From assembly GCA_963755755.1 (NCBI GenBank), contig CAVWLJ010000011.1, forward strand, positions 304,032 through 368,031: a stretch of 64,000 nt of DNA, given 5' to 3'. Below are positions 50,173 through 58,534 of the stretch, one piece after another. How positions within the stretch are numbered: the first letter of the stretch is position 1; every line of letters starts with the position of its first letter. This stretch comes from DATKNA01 sp963755755. GTDB lineage: Bacteria; Actinomycetota; Actinomycetes; Actinomycetales; Kineosporiaceae. Below the pieces are notes generated by a model. The model saw only the letters and a program-made list of their open reading frames with translations, was not told the origin of the DNA and did not search any database. A program made the translations under genes and the position numbers.

Positions 50173-50393
50173 CAGCTGACCCGGCGGGCCCAGGTGATGG
50201 GGTCGATGGTCTCGGCGGGGAGGTGCTCGACGTAGGCGCGGAGCGCGTCGAGGGAGATCCGGCGGCAGCGGCCGATCCGCACCGAGGCGACGGCCCGGGT
50301 GCGCATGAGGTCGTACATCGTGCTGCGGCTTACGCCCAGGAGGTCGGCGGCCTCCTCGACGGACAGCAGCAGCTGGGTGGCGGGGGTACTCAT
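50172..50393 (-). CDS. xis: Excisionase/helix-turn-helix protein
   Basis: A 73-residue protein with a MerR-like winged helix (LLLSVEEAADLLGVSRSTMYDLMRT...VRIGRCRRISLDALRAYVE), the standard excisionase fold of actinobacterial integrative elements. Its stop overlaps the integrase ATG (ATGA), so both are made from one message. It would bend DNA at the att site and favour excision. Sequence is intact. Confidence 0.9.
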   Translation of the reverse strand: MSTPATQLLLSVEEAADLLGVSRSTMYDLMRTRAVASVRIGRCRRISLDALRAYVEHLPAETIDPITWARRVS

Positions 50394-50399
50394 TGGTGC

Positions 50400-50825
50400 T
50401 CAGCTCCTGCTGTGGAGGCGCAGGGCGACGTCCTCGGGGACGCCGGCCGAGCGGGAGCCGGCCAGGCCGGCCCTGAGGAGGTGGTAGGCGTCGCACTGGT
50501 AGGTGCGGGCGCAGGAGGGGCAGACCGAGGCCCGGCGGGTCCCGCAGGGCTTGTAGACGAGCCCGTCGGGCGCGTCGGCGGACCGGTAGGTGTCGACGAC
50601 CTCGCCGGTCCTGGTGTTGGCGGTGACGGCCTGCCCGCGAAGTCGCACGGGTCGGGCACAGCCGGCGGCGGGGGTGACGTGTCGTTCCCAGGACAGCCAC
50701 CCGTCCCGCCCGCCGTCGGTCAGCCGACGCTCGATCTCGTCCTGCACCCGTGAGGCGCGGGGAGAGGCGGCGGCCGGGCCGGCGGGGGCGGGGCGGGTGG
50801 CCATGGGAGCGGACGTCACGGTCAA
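50400..50825 (-). pseudogene. Truncated replication initiator (RepSA-like), N-terminal fragment
   Basis: The fragment carries the N-terminal zinc-binding region of actinobacterial plasmid/AICE initiators: CARPVRLRGQAVTANTRTGE, then YKPCGTRRASVCPSCARTYQC and YHLLRAGLAG. After GVPEDVALR the family sequence stops and TGA follows five codons later, directly before xis. Initiators of this type are usually at least 400 residues, so about two thirds including the catalytic part is deleted. Start is unclear (TTG 50825, GTG or ATG a few codons later). The element therefore probably cannot replicate. Confidence 0.75.
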
Positions 50826-50829
50826 TGCC

Positions 50830-51290
50830 TCACCGAAGCCCGTAGGGGGCTGAGCCGTTGAGGTCGTAGCCGTGGTGTCCGTTCGGCGAGCTGGTCTCGG
50901 TCGCGGGGAAGTCGACCGACGCGAACCCGCCCGTCGCAGTGCTCTGCTGTTGGCTCCCGTCCGGCGTGGCGGCCGCGGTGGGGCTGGCGGTGAGGGAGCG
51001 CAGCTGCGGCAGAACGTCCTCGACGGCGATACCGCGGTCGCGGCGGACCGGGGCGACGAGCGCCTTGGGCTTGGGCTGGGCGTGGAGGATGCCGAGCTTC
51101 ATGGCGTCGTCGGCGCCGAGGGAGCGGTCGATGAGGGCGAACTTCTTGGCGGTCCAGGCCTGCCGGGAGAACCGCAGCCACAGCGCGGGTTCGATGGTGG
51201 CGGCGGGCTGGGCGACGGTGCCGGCAGCGCGGCCCTGCAGGCGGAACATGCGCCGGACCTCGACGACCCCACAGAGGGAAACCAGGAGGT
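50830..51290 (-). pseudogene. C-terminal fragment of an unrecognised element protein
   Basis: The minus-strand frame has strong coding bias from about 51290 to the stop at 50830 (VRRMFRLQGRAAGTVAQPA, WLRFSRQAWTAKKFALIDRS, LGADDAMKLGILHAQPKPKA, VEDVLPQLRSLTASPTAAAT). It has no start codon of its own: upstream sequence loses coding character close to the start of the opposing esterase gene. I do not recognise the family; the position before rep suggests a transfer or replication gene cut by the deletion or insertion that brought in the esterase. Confidence 0.5.
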
Positions 51291-51346
51291 CCGCTCGCGC
51301 GTCTCCCTGACGTGTACCGGGCCGTTTCAACCCCGGCTTGCCCGTC

Positions 51347-52492
51347 GTGGACCTGACGAGCGGCGCGTTCGTCGCGCTCATGGCCGTGCTCACCGTCGCG
51401 GCCGTCGCCGCGACCGTCGTCCTCTGGCCGCGGCTCTCCCCCCAACGGCCGCTGCCGGTGCTCGGGCGGCTCGGTGCGCTGCTCGGCGTCAACCTGCTCC
51501 TGCTCGTCACGATCGGCCTCGTCGCCAACGACACCTTCGGGTTCTTCGCCGACTGGACGGACCTCGCCGGAGCTCTCACCTCGGCGCCCCCGGCGACCCG
51601 GACCACGAAGGGCAGCACCAGCCCGAACGCGGCGGCCGAAGCACACGTCGGCGGCCCGCAGCTCTCGGCGGGGGCTCACATCCCGGCGCTGCCGAAGGAG
51701 GCGACGGGCAACCGGGAGTACTCATCTTCGTGCCCGGAAAGGCCAGCCACGTCACGGGCAAGGTCATCGTCTACCTCCCGGCCGGCTACACGGATCCGAA
51801 GCAGGCCAAGACGCCGGTATCCGGTCATCGAAACCTTCCACGGCTACCCCGGGCGGCCGGAGCAGTGGCTCGACAGCATGGCGCTCGGTGAGGTGCTCGA
51901 CGAGGAGGTCGCCGCCGGCCGTATGACGCCGACCATCGTCCTCGCTCCCGAGCTGGAGATCCCCCCTGGCCGGGATACCGAGTGCGTGAACGGCGGCGAC
52001 GCGGGGCCCGCAATGGAGACCTGGCTGACGACGGACGTGCCCGACTGGGCGGCGCGGACGTTGCGTGTCAAGCTCGACCGCGCCTCGTGGGCGGCGGCCG
52101 GCTTCTCTGCCGGCGCGTGGTGCGCGGCGATGGTGGCACTGCTCCACCCGTCGCGCTACGGCGCGGCCCTCATCTTCGGCGGCTACTTCCACCCGGTCTT
52201 CAGCCCGACCTACGTCCCCTTCACCCCGGGGAGCGCCCAATGGCGCCGGTACGACCTGGTGGCCCTGATCAAGCGGGCCCCACCACCGCTGGCGATCTGG
52301 ATGGAGATCTCGCACTCGGAGCACGGGTCCTACCGGACCTCCGCCGCCTTCCTCGCGGCAGCGCGGCCGCCGATGTCGGTGCGGCTGGTGGAGTTCGCCC
52401 ACGCCTCGCACACGATCCTGTTCTGGGCGCCGCTGGTACCCCAGGCGATGCGGTGGCTGGAGACGATCGGCGGGTTCCGGACCAGATCCTGA
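51347..52492 (+). CDS. Putative esterase, alpha/beta-hydrolase fold with membrane N-terminus (two frame breaks)
   Basis: Two N-terminal membrane helices (FVALMAVLTVAAVAATVVLW and LGALLGVNLLLLVTIGLVAN) precede NDTFGFFADW and an esterase-D/Ag85-like domain: VIVYLPAGYTDPK, IETFHGYPGRPEQWLDSM and the nucleophile elbow AAGFSAGAWCAAM (GxSxG). The C-terminal FAHASHTILFWAPLVPQ probably contains the catalytic His. The frame changes near 51715 and 51822 between conserved blocks. Its orientation is opposite to the element's own genes, so it is cargo or a later insertion. The substrate is unknown. Confidence 0.75.
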   Translation: MDLTSGAFVALMAVLTVAAVAATVVLWPRLSPQRPLPVLGRLGALLGVNLLLLVTIGLVANDTFGFFADWTDLAGALTSAPPATRTTKGSTSPNAAAEAHVGGPQLSAGAHIPALPKEATGNREYSSSCPERPATSRARSSSTSRPATRIRSRPRRRYPVIETFHGYPGRPEQWLDSMALGEVLDEEVAAGRMTPTIVLAPELEIPPGRDTECVNGGDAGPAMETWLTTDVPDWAARTLRVKLDRASWAAAGFSAGAWCAAMVALLHPSRYGAALIFGGYFHPVFSPTYVPFTPGSAQWRRYDLVALIKRAPPPLAIWMEISHSEHGSYRTSAAFLAAARPPMSVRLVEFAHASHTILFWAPLVPQAMRWLETIGGFRTRS

Positions 52493-52905
52493 CGCCGGAT
52501 CCTTACCGCGCCACGACGGTGCCCGGGCCCGGCGCCTGCCAGGACAGGCTGCCAGGTGACGGCCCAGGCGGCGGGGCGGTTGCCCTTGGAGCGCGATGCT
52601 GCGTGATGACTTTCTATACGAGGTTCAAGGCCGGCTTCGCGGCCCTGGAGTGTGTGGCCGCGGCCGCAGCCGGGCCGCAGGAGAGACAAGGAAGATCATG
52701 AGCGGGGCGGAGGGACGGCGGCAGACGCACCGAAGGGCACGCCCTCTTCAAGGCAGCGTCTTCGGCCGCCGGCACCGCGTCAAGGGCGCCTGACGGCGTC
52801 GCTACGCGATCGAGCGCGCTCGACCCTTGACCCGGCACCGGCGCCCTGAAGACTCGGCCTCCACGAGGACATGCCCCCACTCTGGCCGCGCCTCGTTGTT
52901 GAGAC
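52493..52905. other. Non-coding stretch with nested inverted repeats
   Basis: No convincing gene. At 52779-52831 GTCAAGGG and CCCTTGAC form an inverted repeat enclosing the perfect 14-bp palindrome TCGAGCGCGCTCGA (52810-52823). A short minus-strand segment near 52530-52610 has codon-like composition and may be a gene remnant. Confidence 0.4.
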
Positions 52906-53406
52906 TCAGCGGCTCCCCGGCATCCGCCGGCCCGCTAGGTCTTCGCGAGCGATGCGAGCGAACTCACGTTCAGCCGCTCGAACGGCACGGACGATGGGGC
53001 GGGGCACAGCGCCGGCCGGATGCTCGGCTCGAGCTCGGGCGACGTCATAGAACGCGTCCGCTAGGTCTCGGCCAGCCTTCGAGAGGGGGGTGTCCCCCGC
53101 CAATAGATCAAGCCGTGCCCTGGCCGCTTCGACCCGCTCCCAGTAGGCCTCGGACCCCTCGATGACGGGGTAAGGCTTCACACCGTCCTGGAGTGAGAGG
53201 GTCACACTCGTCGTGCCCGCTATGACGAAGCGGCGGAAGACTCGATAGGCAGCCATGAACTCGACGTAGGCCGCCTCACGTCGCTCGACGTCAGCCTCGC
53301 GCTGACTCTCGCGCGCGGCCTCCCGTTGCGAACGACCTGACAGCCAGGATCCGAGGCCCACCCCTACCAAGGTCCCCGCCGTCGCGACGATCACCCCTGG
53401 ATCCAT
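52906..53406 (-). CDS. Hypothetical single-pass membrane protein with coiled coil
   Basis: A 166-residue protein. Residues 3-22 form a glycine-rich membrane helix (VIVATAGTLVGVGLGSWLSG), followed by a highly charged Arg/Glu coiled coil (REAARESQREADVERREAAY) and a helical C-terminal domain (VEAARARLDLLAGDTPLSK, VRAVRAAEREFARIAREDL). No family function is known, but proteins of this design are common cargo of actinobacterial mobile elements. ATG 53406 follows GGGGGACGG. It lies alone near the right end of the element. Confidence 0.65.
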   Translation of the reverse strand: MDPGVIVATAGTLVGVGLGSWLSGRSQREAARESQREADVERREAAYVEFMAAYRVFRRFVIAGTTSVTLSLQDGVKPYPVIEGSEAYWERVEAARARLDLLAGDTPLSKAGRDLADAFYDVARARAEHPAGAVPRPIVRAVRAAEREFARIAREDLAGRRMPGSR

Positions 53407-53754
53407 CCGTCCCCCTCCTGATGTCAGGCTCCGCGTGATCTCGTGCCTGCCAACTGCCTGCCAACTGCCTGCCATCCGACTCCCGCAGGGCCACATCATG
53501 GCGCACGCCGACGGACAAGAAGCGCAGGTCAGCGAGAGGATGCCCCTCCCCCGGCCGTGATTGACACGGAACCGACGGCCCGCGAACTGGGCCCCACACT
53601 GACCGCACTCTCGGCATGCTCCCGCTCCCCTTAACGCAGGCCGCAGCCGCCCGCCAAACTGCCCGCCACCGATGCCTATACGAGCCGTACCAGGGCGAAC
53701 CTCGGCGAACAGAACCCGCAGGTCAGCGCGGCAATGCCTGTCCGCCCGAAGTCA
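53407..53754. other. Right arm of the tRNA-Ile element
   Basis: No gene is visible. The stretch contains the TGCCTGCCAAC repeats at 53444-53475 and GCCCGCCAAACTGCCCGCCA at 53649-53669, then runs into the right att repeat. It is probably the attachment arm. Confidence 0.45.
53444..53475. repeat. Putative integrase arm-type sites, right end
   Basis: Three tandem copies of a TGCCTGCCAAC-type unit, the last ending CCAT. The unit matches those at 48988-49010 and 53649-53669. Spaced short repeats on both sides of the att core are typical of tyrosine-integrase arm sites. Confidence 0.45.
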
Positions 53755-53827
53755 CTGATAAGGAAGAGGTCGGAAGTTCAAGTCTTCCTAGGCCCACCCC
53801 TATCACCCCTGGTCAGAGCCCGGTTCC
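53755..53827 (+). repeat. attR-type direct repeat (duplicated 3' half of tRNA-Ile)
   Basis: Bases 53755-53803 are identical to 48875-48923 inside tRNA-Ile; with one mismatch (53804) the match continues to 53827. The 5' half of the tRNA is absent, so this is not a second tRNA gene. The 4.88 kb between the repeats is the integrated element. Confidence 0.88.
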
Positions 53828-53845
53828 CCGCGAGGAGCCGGGCTC
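53816..53845 (+). terminator. Copy of the tRNA-Ile terminator at the right junction
   Basis: GAGCCCGG (53816-53823) and CCGGGCTC (53838-53845) form the same stem as at 48936-48968 with a shorter loop. Confidence 0.6.
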
Positions 53846-53988
53846 TCTGGTGTGGGCCGCAAAGCACCCCTTGATCGGCGTCCCCACGGCCCAGCCTGAC
53901 CAGAGGGGACCGCCTGCGCCCGGATCGAGAGTTCGGCATACCCATCCGCGGGGACGGAACGGATCCGGTCCGGGAGGGTAGGGGTGCG

Positions 53989-55168
53989 TCAGGCGGTTGA
54001 CGGGCCCGGGGAGGCAGGTGCACCTGACGCCGGGTCGAGGGCCAACAGGGCCATCCCGGCAGCGGTGAGAGCGGCGGCGGCCAGGAACGCAGCCGGAATT
54101 CCGACGGCCGCCGCGACGAGCCCGACCAGGATGGGCCCTCCGCTGAACCCGAGGTCGATGAACACGCTGGCGGTCCCGGCGGCGCTGCCGTGTTGCGCGG
54201 AAGGTACGCGGCGGAAGATCGCCGCGAAGACCGCCGGCGTGAGGAAGGCGGAGCCGACACCGAGAGCGGTCGCCCCGAGGAAGAGGCCCCACGCCGACGG
54301 CAGTGCGGCGGCGATCACCAGGCCGACGCCGGAGGTTGCGAGTGCGGCGGCGGCCAGACGCAGTGGCGCCATGCGATCGGGCAGCTTGGCGAACAGGATT
54401 CGACAGCCCACGACAACGACACCGAACAGGGCGAGCACGGTGCTCCACAGGTCGAGCCCCAGGTGGGCGGCGTGCAGCGAAGCGAACGCGAGGAAGCCGG
54501 ACACCGCTGCGACCCCGGTGAACAGGCCGAGCCCGGGTACCAGCGCAGCAGGGTGGATCAGCGGCGGCTGAGGGCCGGGTGCGAGGCCGGTCTGGAGCGT
54601 CTCCGGGACGCGGCTGGCGAGTACCGCGGCGACGACCAGCAGGAGCGGGCTCCGATCCAGGCCAGGGGAAACCCGCCCAGGCCGAGGAGCGCCTGCCCGA
54701 TCAGCGGGCCGGCGGCGAGTCCGAGGTAGAGGGCCAGCGAGTTGTAGCTGAGGGCCTCCCGGTTCGGCCGGGCGGCGCCAGATCGGCCAGCGCGGCGAAT
54801 CCGGCGACGAAGTACAGCGCCTCGGCCACCCCCAGCAGTAGCCGCAGCACCACCAGCCCGACCAGGTGCGTCACGACGAGATGAACCGGAACGAGCACCG
54901 CGAACAGCCACGCGCCCCCGATCAGCAGGGGCCGTCGACCGTGACGGTCCGTCCACCGGCCGGCCAGCGGTCGAAGGACCAGAGTGCTCACGCTGAATGC
55001 CCCCACCACCAGACCCACGCCGGCCGGGCCGGCACCCAGAGGACCGACGACGAAGAATGGGGTAACCCCGATCAGCACGCCGCCGGCCATGAAATAGGCC
55101 AGGTCGGAGAGGCTCAGCGATATGAACGCCGCAGTGAACAGCCGAGGTTCACGTCCTCCTGGCCCCAC
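53989..55168 (-). CDS. MFS transporter (frame breaks)
   Basis: The N-terminal half (LFTAAFISLSLSDLAYFMAGG, then LRPLAGRWTDRHGRRPLLIGG, MFS motif A) and the C-terminal half (MSGFLAFASLHAAHLGLDLW, AGTASVFIDLGFSGGPILVG) are both well conserved. The frame switches near 54770, 54640 and 54530. Total length about 390 residues and twelve helices fit a drug-type MFS exporter. GTG 55168 is a tentative start. The VOC gene lies 34 bases upstream in the same direction, so the pair may form a small resistance-type operon. Confidence 0.78.
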
Positions 55169-55202
55169 ACCTGAACCCTCTGGTCCGAGCAAGGTTCCGT
55201 CC

Positions 55203-55577
55203 TCAATGATGAGCGAGCGACAGAGTGTTGCCGTCAGGGTCCTGGAACCAGGCCACCTGCGAACCGTCGCCGGTCGTCCACACGCAGGCGTCGTCCTGTT
55301 CGATGGACGGCACGCGGAGGAACTCCACGCCTTTCGCGGCCAGGCCGGCGATCTCGTCGTGGAGATCCCCGACGTCCCAACCGAGCACCGTGAAGGGCTG
55401 CACGTGGAGCGCGCTGGCGACATTGGTGACCCGGATGGTGCCCACGCCAGACCGGAGCACGACGGCGAAGTCGTCGGCCTGCACGACCGGCAGGCCGAGC
55501 ACGCCCTCGTAGAAGGACCGGGAGCGCCCCAGATCGGTGGAGGGGACGAAAGCAACGGGCTCCGCTCGCGACAACAC
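55203..55577 (-). CDS. VOC (glyoxalase/bleomycin-resistance) family protein
   Basis: A 124-residue protein with the paired beta-alpha-beta-beta-beta units of the VOC fold: AFVPSTDLGRSRSFYEGVLGL at the start and VAWFQDPDGNTLSLAHH at the end. The length is that of a single-domain glyoxalase-like protein, which acts as a metal-dependent enzyme or a drug-binding protein; the substrate cannot be read. GTG 55577 starts the family similarity. It precedes the MFS gene in the same direction. Confidence 0.85.
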   Translation of the reverse strand: MLSRAEPVAFVPSTDLGRSRSFYEGVLGLPVVQADDFAVVLRSGVGTIRVTNVASALHVQPFTVLGWDVGDLHDEIAGLAAKGVEFLRVPSIEQDDACVWTTGDGSQVAWFQDPDGNTLSLAHH

Positions 55578-55784
55578 GGGCCAAGCGTGCCACCGGCGGC
55601 AACCGGTCGGTCAACGCCCTTCCGCTCCGCGGGCGCAGCGGTGCCACCGTCGTGCGGAGTTGCGACGTGACGGGGCGTATCACCGGGCCGTTCCCCTGCT
55701 CCTTGCGAGCGCAGCCCTGAAGCCGTTGCCCGACGGCGTCGTCGGGTGCACCGTGGAGCGGGTCGCGATCACCAGGGGTGAGCC

Positions 55785-56180
55785 ATGGACGGCGAACTGC
55801 GTCTTCTCGTCACGGAGGACGGCGCCGACGCCGAGCGCGTCGACCTGCTGACCGGACATCTGCGGCGCGACCTCGACCAGTTGGGCGTCGACGACGTCCG
55901 CCCGCTCCCGGGTGGCCCGGCACCACCCGGCACGCGGGCGTTCGACGTCGCCGTCGTGGGCGGGCTGATCGTCAGCCTGGGTACCTCGGCCCAGGCGCTG
56001 GGGTCTGTGCTCGCCGCCGTGCGGAGCTGGCTGTCCCGGAGCCCGGGGCCGGTGCGGACCGTGCGACTCGAGCTCGACGGTGACGTGCTCGAGCTGTCCC
56101 AGGCCTCGGCGTCGGAGCAGGAACGGCTGATCGAGCTCTTCGCGAGCCGGCACGTCGACCGGACCACGGAGAGGGCCTGA
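55785..56180 (+). CDS. Effector-associated constant component EACC1-like protein
   Basis: A 131-residue protein: RLLVTEDGADAERVDLLTGHLRRDL, then VAVVGGLIVSLGTSAQALGSVLAAVRSWLSRS and VRTVRLELDGDVLELS. The central glycine-containing helix and the following beta strands match the EACC1 family, small proteins encoded beside caspase, trypsin or STAND effectors in bacterial conflict systems. The stop is 2 bases before the caspase gene. EACC1 is thought to help control the effector, which is family knowledge and not shown here. ATG 55785 follows GGGGTGAG. Confidence 0.75.
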   Translation: MDGELRLLVTEDGADAERVDLLTGHLRRDLDQLGVDDVRPLPGGPAPPGTRAFDVAVVGGLIVSLGTSAQALGSVLAAVRSWLSRSPGPVRTVRLELDGDVLELSQASASEQERLIELFASRHVDRTTERA

Positions 56181-56182
56181 CG

Positions 56183-58534
56183 GTGGCGGGGCGACGGAAG
56201 GCCTTGATCGTCGCCATCGACGAGTACGAGCACCCAGGCCTGCGCCGGCTCGCGCCCCCGCCGCGGACGCCGAGCAGCTGGCGGCCGTGCTCGGGGATCC
56301 CCGGGTGGGCGACTTCGAGGTGGAGATCGTCCACAACGAACCGGCGCACGAGGTGCAGGAGCGCATCGAGGACCTGTTCGCCGACGCCGCGCCGACGACG
56401 TGCTGCTGGTGCACTTCTCGGGCCACGGCCTCAAGGGAGAGGCCGGCGAGCTGTACTTCGCCGCACGTAACACCCGGCCGGACCGGCTCGCGTCGACCGC
56501 GGTGCCCGCCGACTTCGTGCAGCGGTGCATGCGGTCCAGCCCCTCGCGCAGCATCGTTCTCCTGCTGGACTGCTGCTACGGCGGCGCCTTCGGGCAGGGC
56601 GTCGCGGTCCGGGCCGCGGGCGACGTGAACGTGCTCGACAGCTTCCCCTCAGGACGCCTCGGCGGCGGCCGCGGTCGCGCGGTGATCACCGCCTCCAGCG
56701 CCATGGAGTACGCCTTCGAGGGCGAGCGGCTGGCCGACGACAGCCGCCCGCTCCGTCACCTTTCACGGCCGCGCTCGTCCACGGGCTCGGGACCGGTGAG
56801 GCGGACCGCGACGAGGACGGCCGGGTGTCGCTGAACGAGCTCTACGACTACGTCTTCGACCGGGTCCGCGAGCCGAACCCGCAGCAGACCCCGAGCCGCG
56901 ACATCGAGATGCAGGGTGAGCTGTTCCTGGCCCGGAGCGGACGCCGGCGCGTCAAGCCGGCGACCGTGCCCCTCGACCTGCGCGCCGCGATGGAGGACGC
57001 CAACCCGTACACCCGCCTCGGGGCGGTCGCCGAGCTTCGGGCGCGGCTGGTCAGCGAGAACCTGCCCGTCGCGCTGGGCGCCCACGAGGCACTCGCCGGC
57101 ATGGCGGAGACCGACAGTCGCGTCGTCGCGGACGCCGCCGGTGCCGCGCTGCGCGAGGTGACACTGCGGCTCAGCCCACTGACGCTGGACTTCGGGCAGA
57201 TTCCCGCCGGGACGCCCTCGAGCCCGCGACGCATCGACGTCGCCGGTCCGCCGATCGCGCGGTCCGGGACGGTCCGGCTGTCGGAACCGTGGATCCGCCT
57301 GAGCGAGACCGCGGGCGGGTACGACGTGTCCGTCGTGCCACCCGGGAGGGGTAGGGCGGAGGGAACCGTCACCGTCGGCGGTCCGGCCGGAGAGGCACAG
57401 GTCGTGGTGACGGTCGAGGGAGTGGCCCCTGATGTGCCGGACGCGGTCCCGGCTCCGAGGGTGCCCACTGCGACGCCCGTCCCGACGACATCGGCGCCCG
57501 CGACGCCCCGCACGGCTCCGCCCGTCGCGTCGGCCTCGACGGCGCCGGCGCCGGCGTCCGTGCTGGCGCCTGCGCCTCCGCCCGTCGCCGCGGAGGCGGC
57601 AGAGGTACCCGGCCCCCGGAGGCCCGGCGACGTCCGGCAACGCCGCCTCGTCCTCGGCGGCGCACTTGCGGCGATCGTCGGCATCCTGCTGGTGTTCGTG
57701 CAGCCCAGCGCGTGGGCTGCGGACGGTTGGACCAGGCCGGTCAACCTCACGTCGGCGCTGGTCCTCGTCGTCGGCGGACTCCTCGCGACCGGGCCCGAGA
57801 CGCCAGCTCGTCTCGGAGCGGGTGCCGTCCTCGGCGGCGCCGCCGCCGCGTTGTGGGCCGCTGTCCTCACCGCCGCGAACATGGCTGCGTACGGGCTGGA
57901 GTACGCGCCGCAGGGGTGGATGCAACTCGTCCTGGCCGTGCTCGCGGTCCTCGCCGCCGCTCTGGTCACTCCCGCCCGCCTCCGCTCGACGGCCTACCGT
58001 CCGGGCCTCTTCGGGCCCGGAAGGCTGCGCGCCGTCGTGGTCGGTGCGGGACTCCTCGGGGGCGTGGCGCTCCTGGTCCAGGCGGTGGCGCTCGGATCGG
58101 CTCTCGGCGGCGACAGCGGGTACGAGTACCTGCTCTGGCCCTCGTTCCTCGCCGTTGCCCTGGCGGTCGCGCTGCCGTGGTGGGCCGCCCGCGTCGTGCC
58201 CTCGCCGTTCGCCGCCGGCATGCTCGCGGGCTGGCCGCTCGGCATCGCCGGGCCGTTCGCCGTGTTCTTCAGCCTGGTCGGCTACTCCGGCCACGACGTT
58301 CCCTACGTCGGGTACGACGTCTTCCTCGCGACCCTGCTCGTGCTGGTCGGGGCAGCCGTCGCGGTCCTGCGCACCCCGGCGGCCCGGAGGGCACCGTCAC
58401 GTCGTCCTAGGACACTAGGCCCACCCCTTCACGGCACTCGGAGCCCGGTCCCGGACGCGCGGGAACCGGGCTCGAGGCGGAACGTCAGCGATCCTGCTCC
58501 CCGCGGTCGCGGCGCAGGACCGTCAGCACGGTGA
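56183..58534 (+). CDS. Caspase-family peptidase with ASH-like and multi-TM C-terminal domains (three frame breaks)
   Basis: The caspase-like domain (about 1-250) starts RRKALIVAIDEYEHPGLRRL. Its catalytic His is in VHFSGHGLKG and its catalytic Cys in IVLLLDCCYGGAFG. A helical region (DANPYTRLGAVAELRARL), an ASH/Hydin-like beta domain (LTLDFGQIPAGTPSSPRRID) and a Pro/Ala linker follow. About eight membrane helices come next (first: LVLGGALAAIVGILLVFV). Frames switch near 56262, 56395 and 56755, at C/G runs, leaving conserved blocks intact. It is co-transcribed with EACC1. The open frame runs past 58410 into the att/terminator sequence and overlaps the convergent DHFR-like gene, so the natural stop may have been lost. 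Confidence 0.8.
58416..58473 (+). repeat. Third partial tRNA-Ile 3' end plus terminator hairpin
   Basis: TAGGCCCACCCCT (58416-58428) equals the last bases of tRNA-Ile and its flank (48909-48921). Twelve bases later GAGCCCGGT...ACCGGGCTC (58441-58473) repeats the terminator stem found after both att copies. The match to the T arm is lost. It may be the original chromosomal end of the site, or an older att remnant. Confidence 0.5.

Noticed and set aside
53755..53828. A second tRNA-Ile gene
   Set aside because: Only the 3' half from the anticodon loop onward is present; the 5' acceptor strand and D arm are missing, so it is an att duplicate.
53778..54260. Minus-strand frame ending NRALTRGDRGGPRKT, like the integrase tail
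   Set aside because: The shared tail comes only from translating the duplicated att and terminator sequence; the rest overlaps the MFS gene out of frame.
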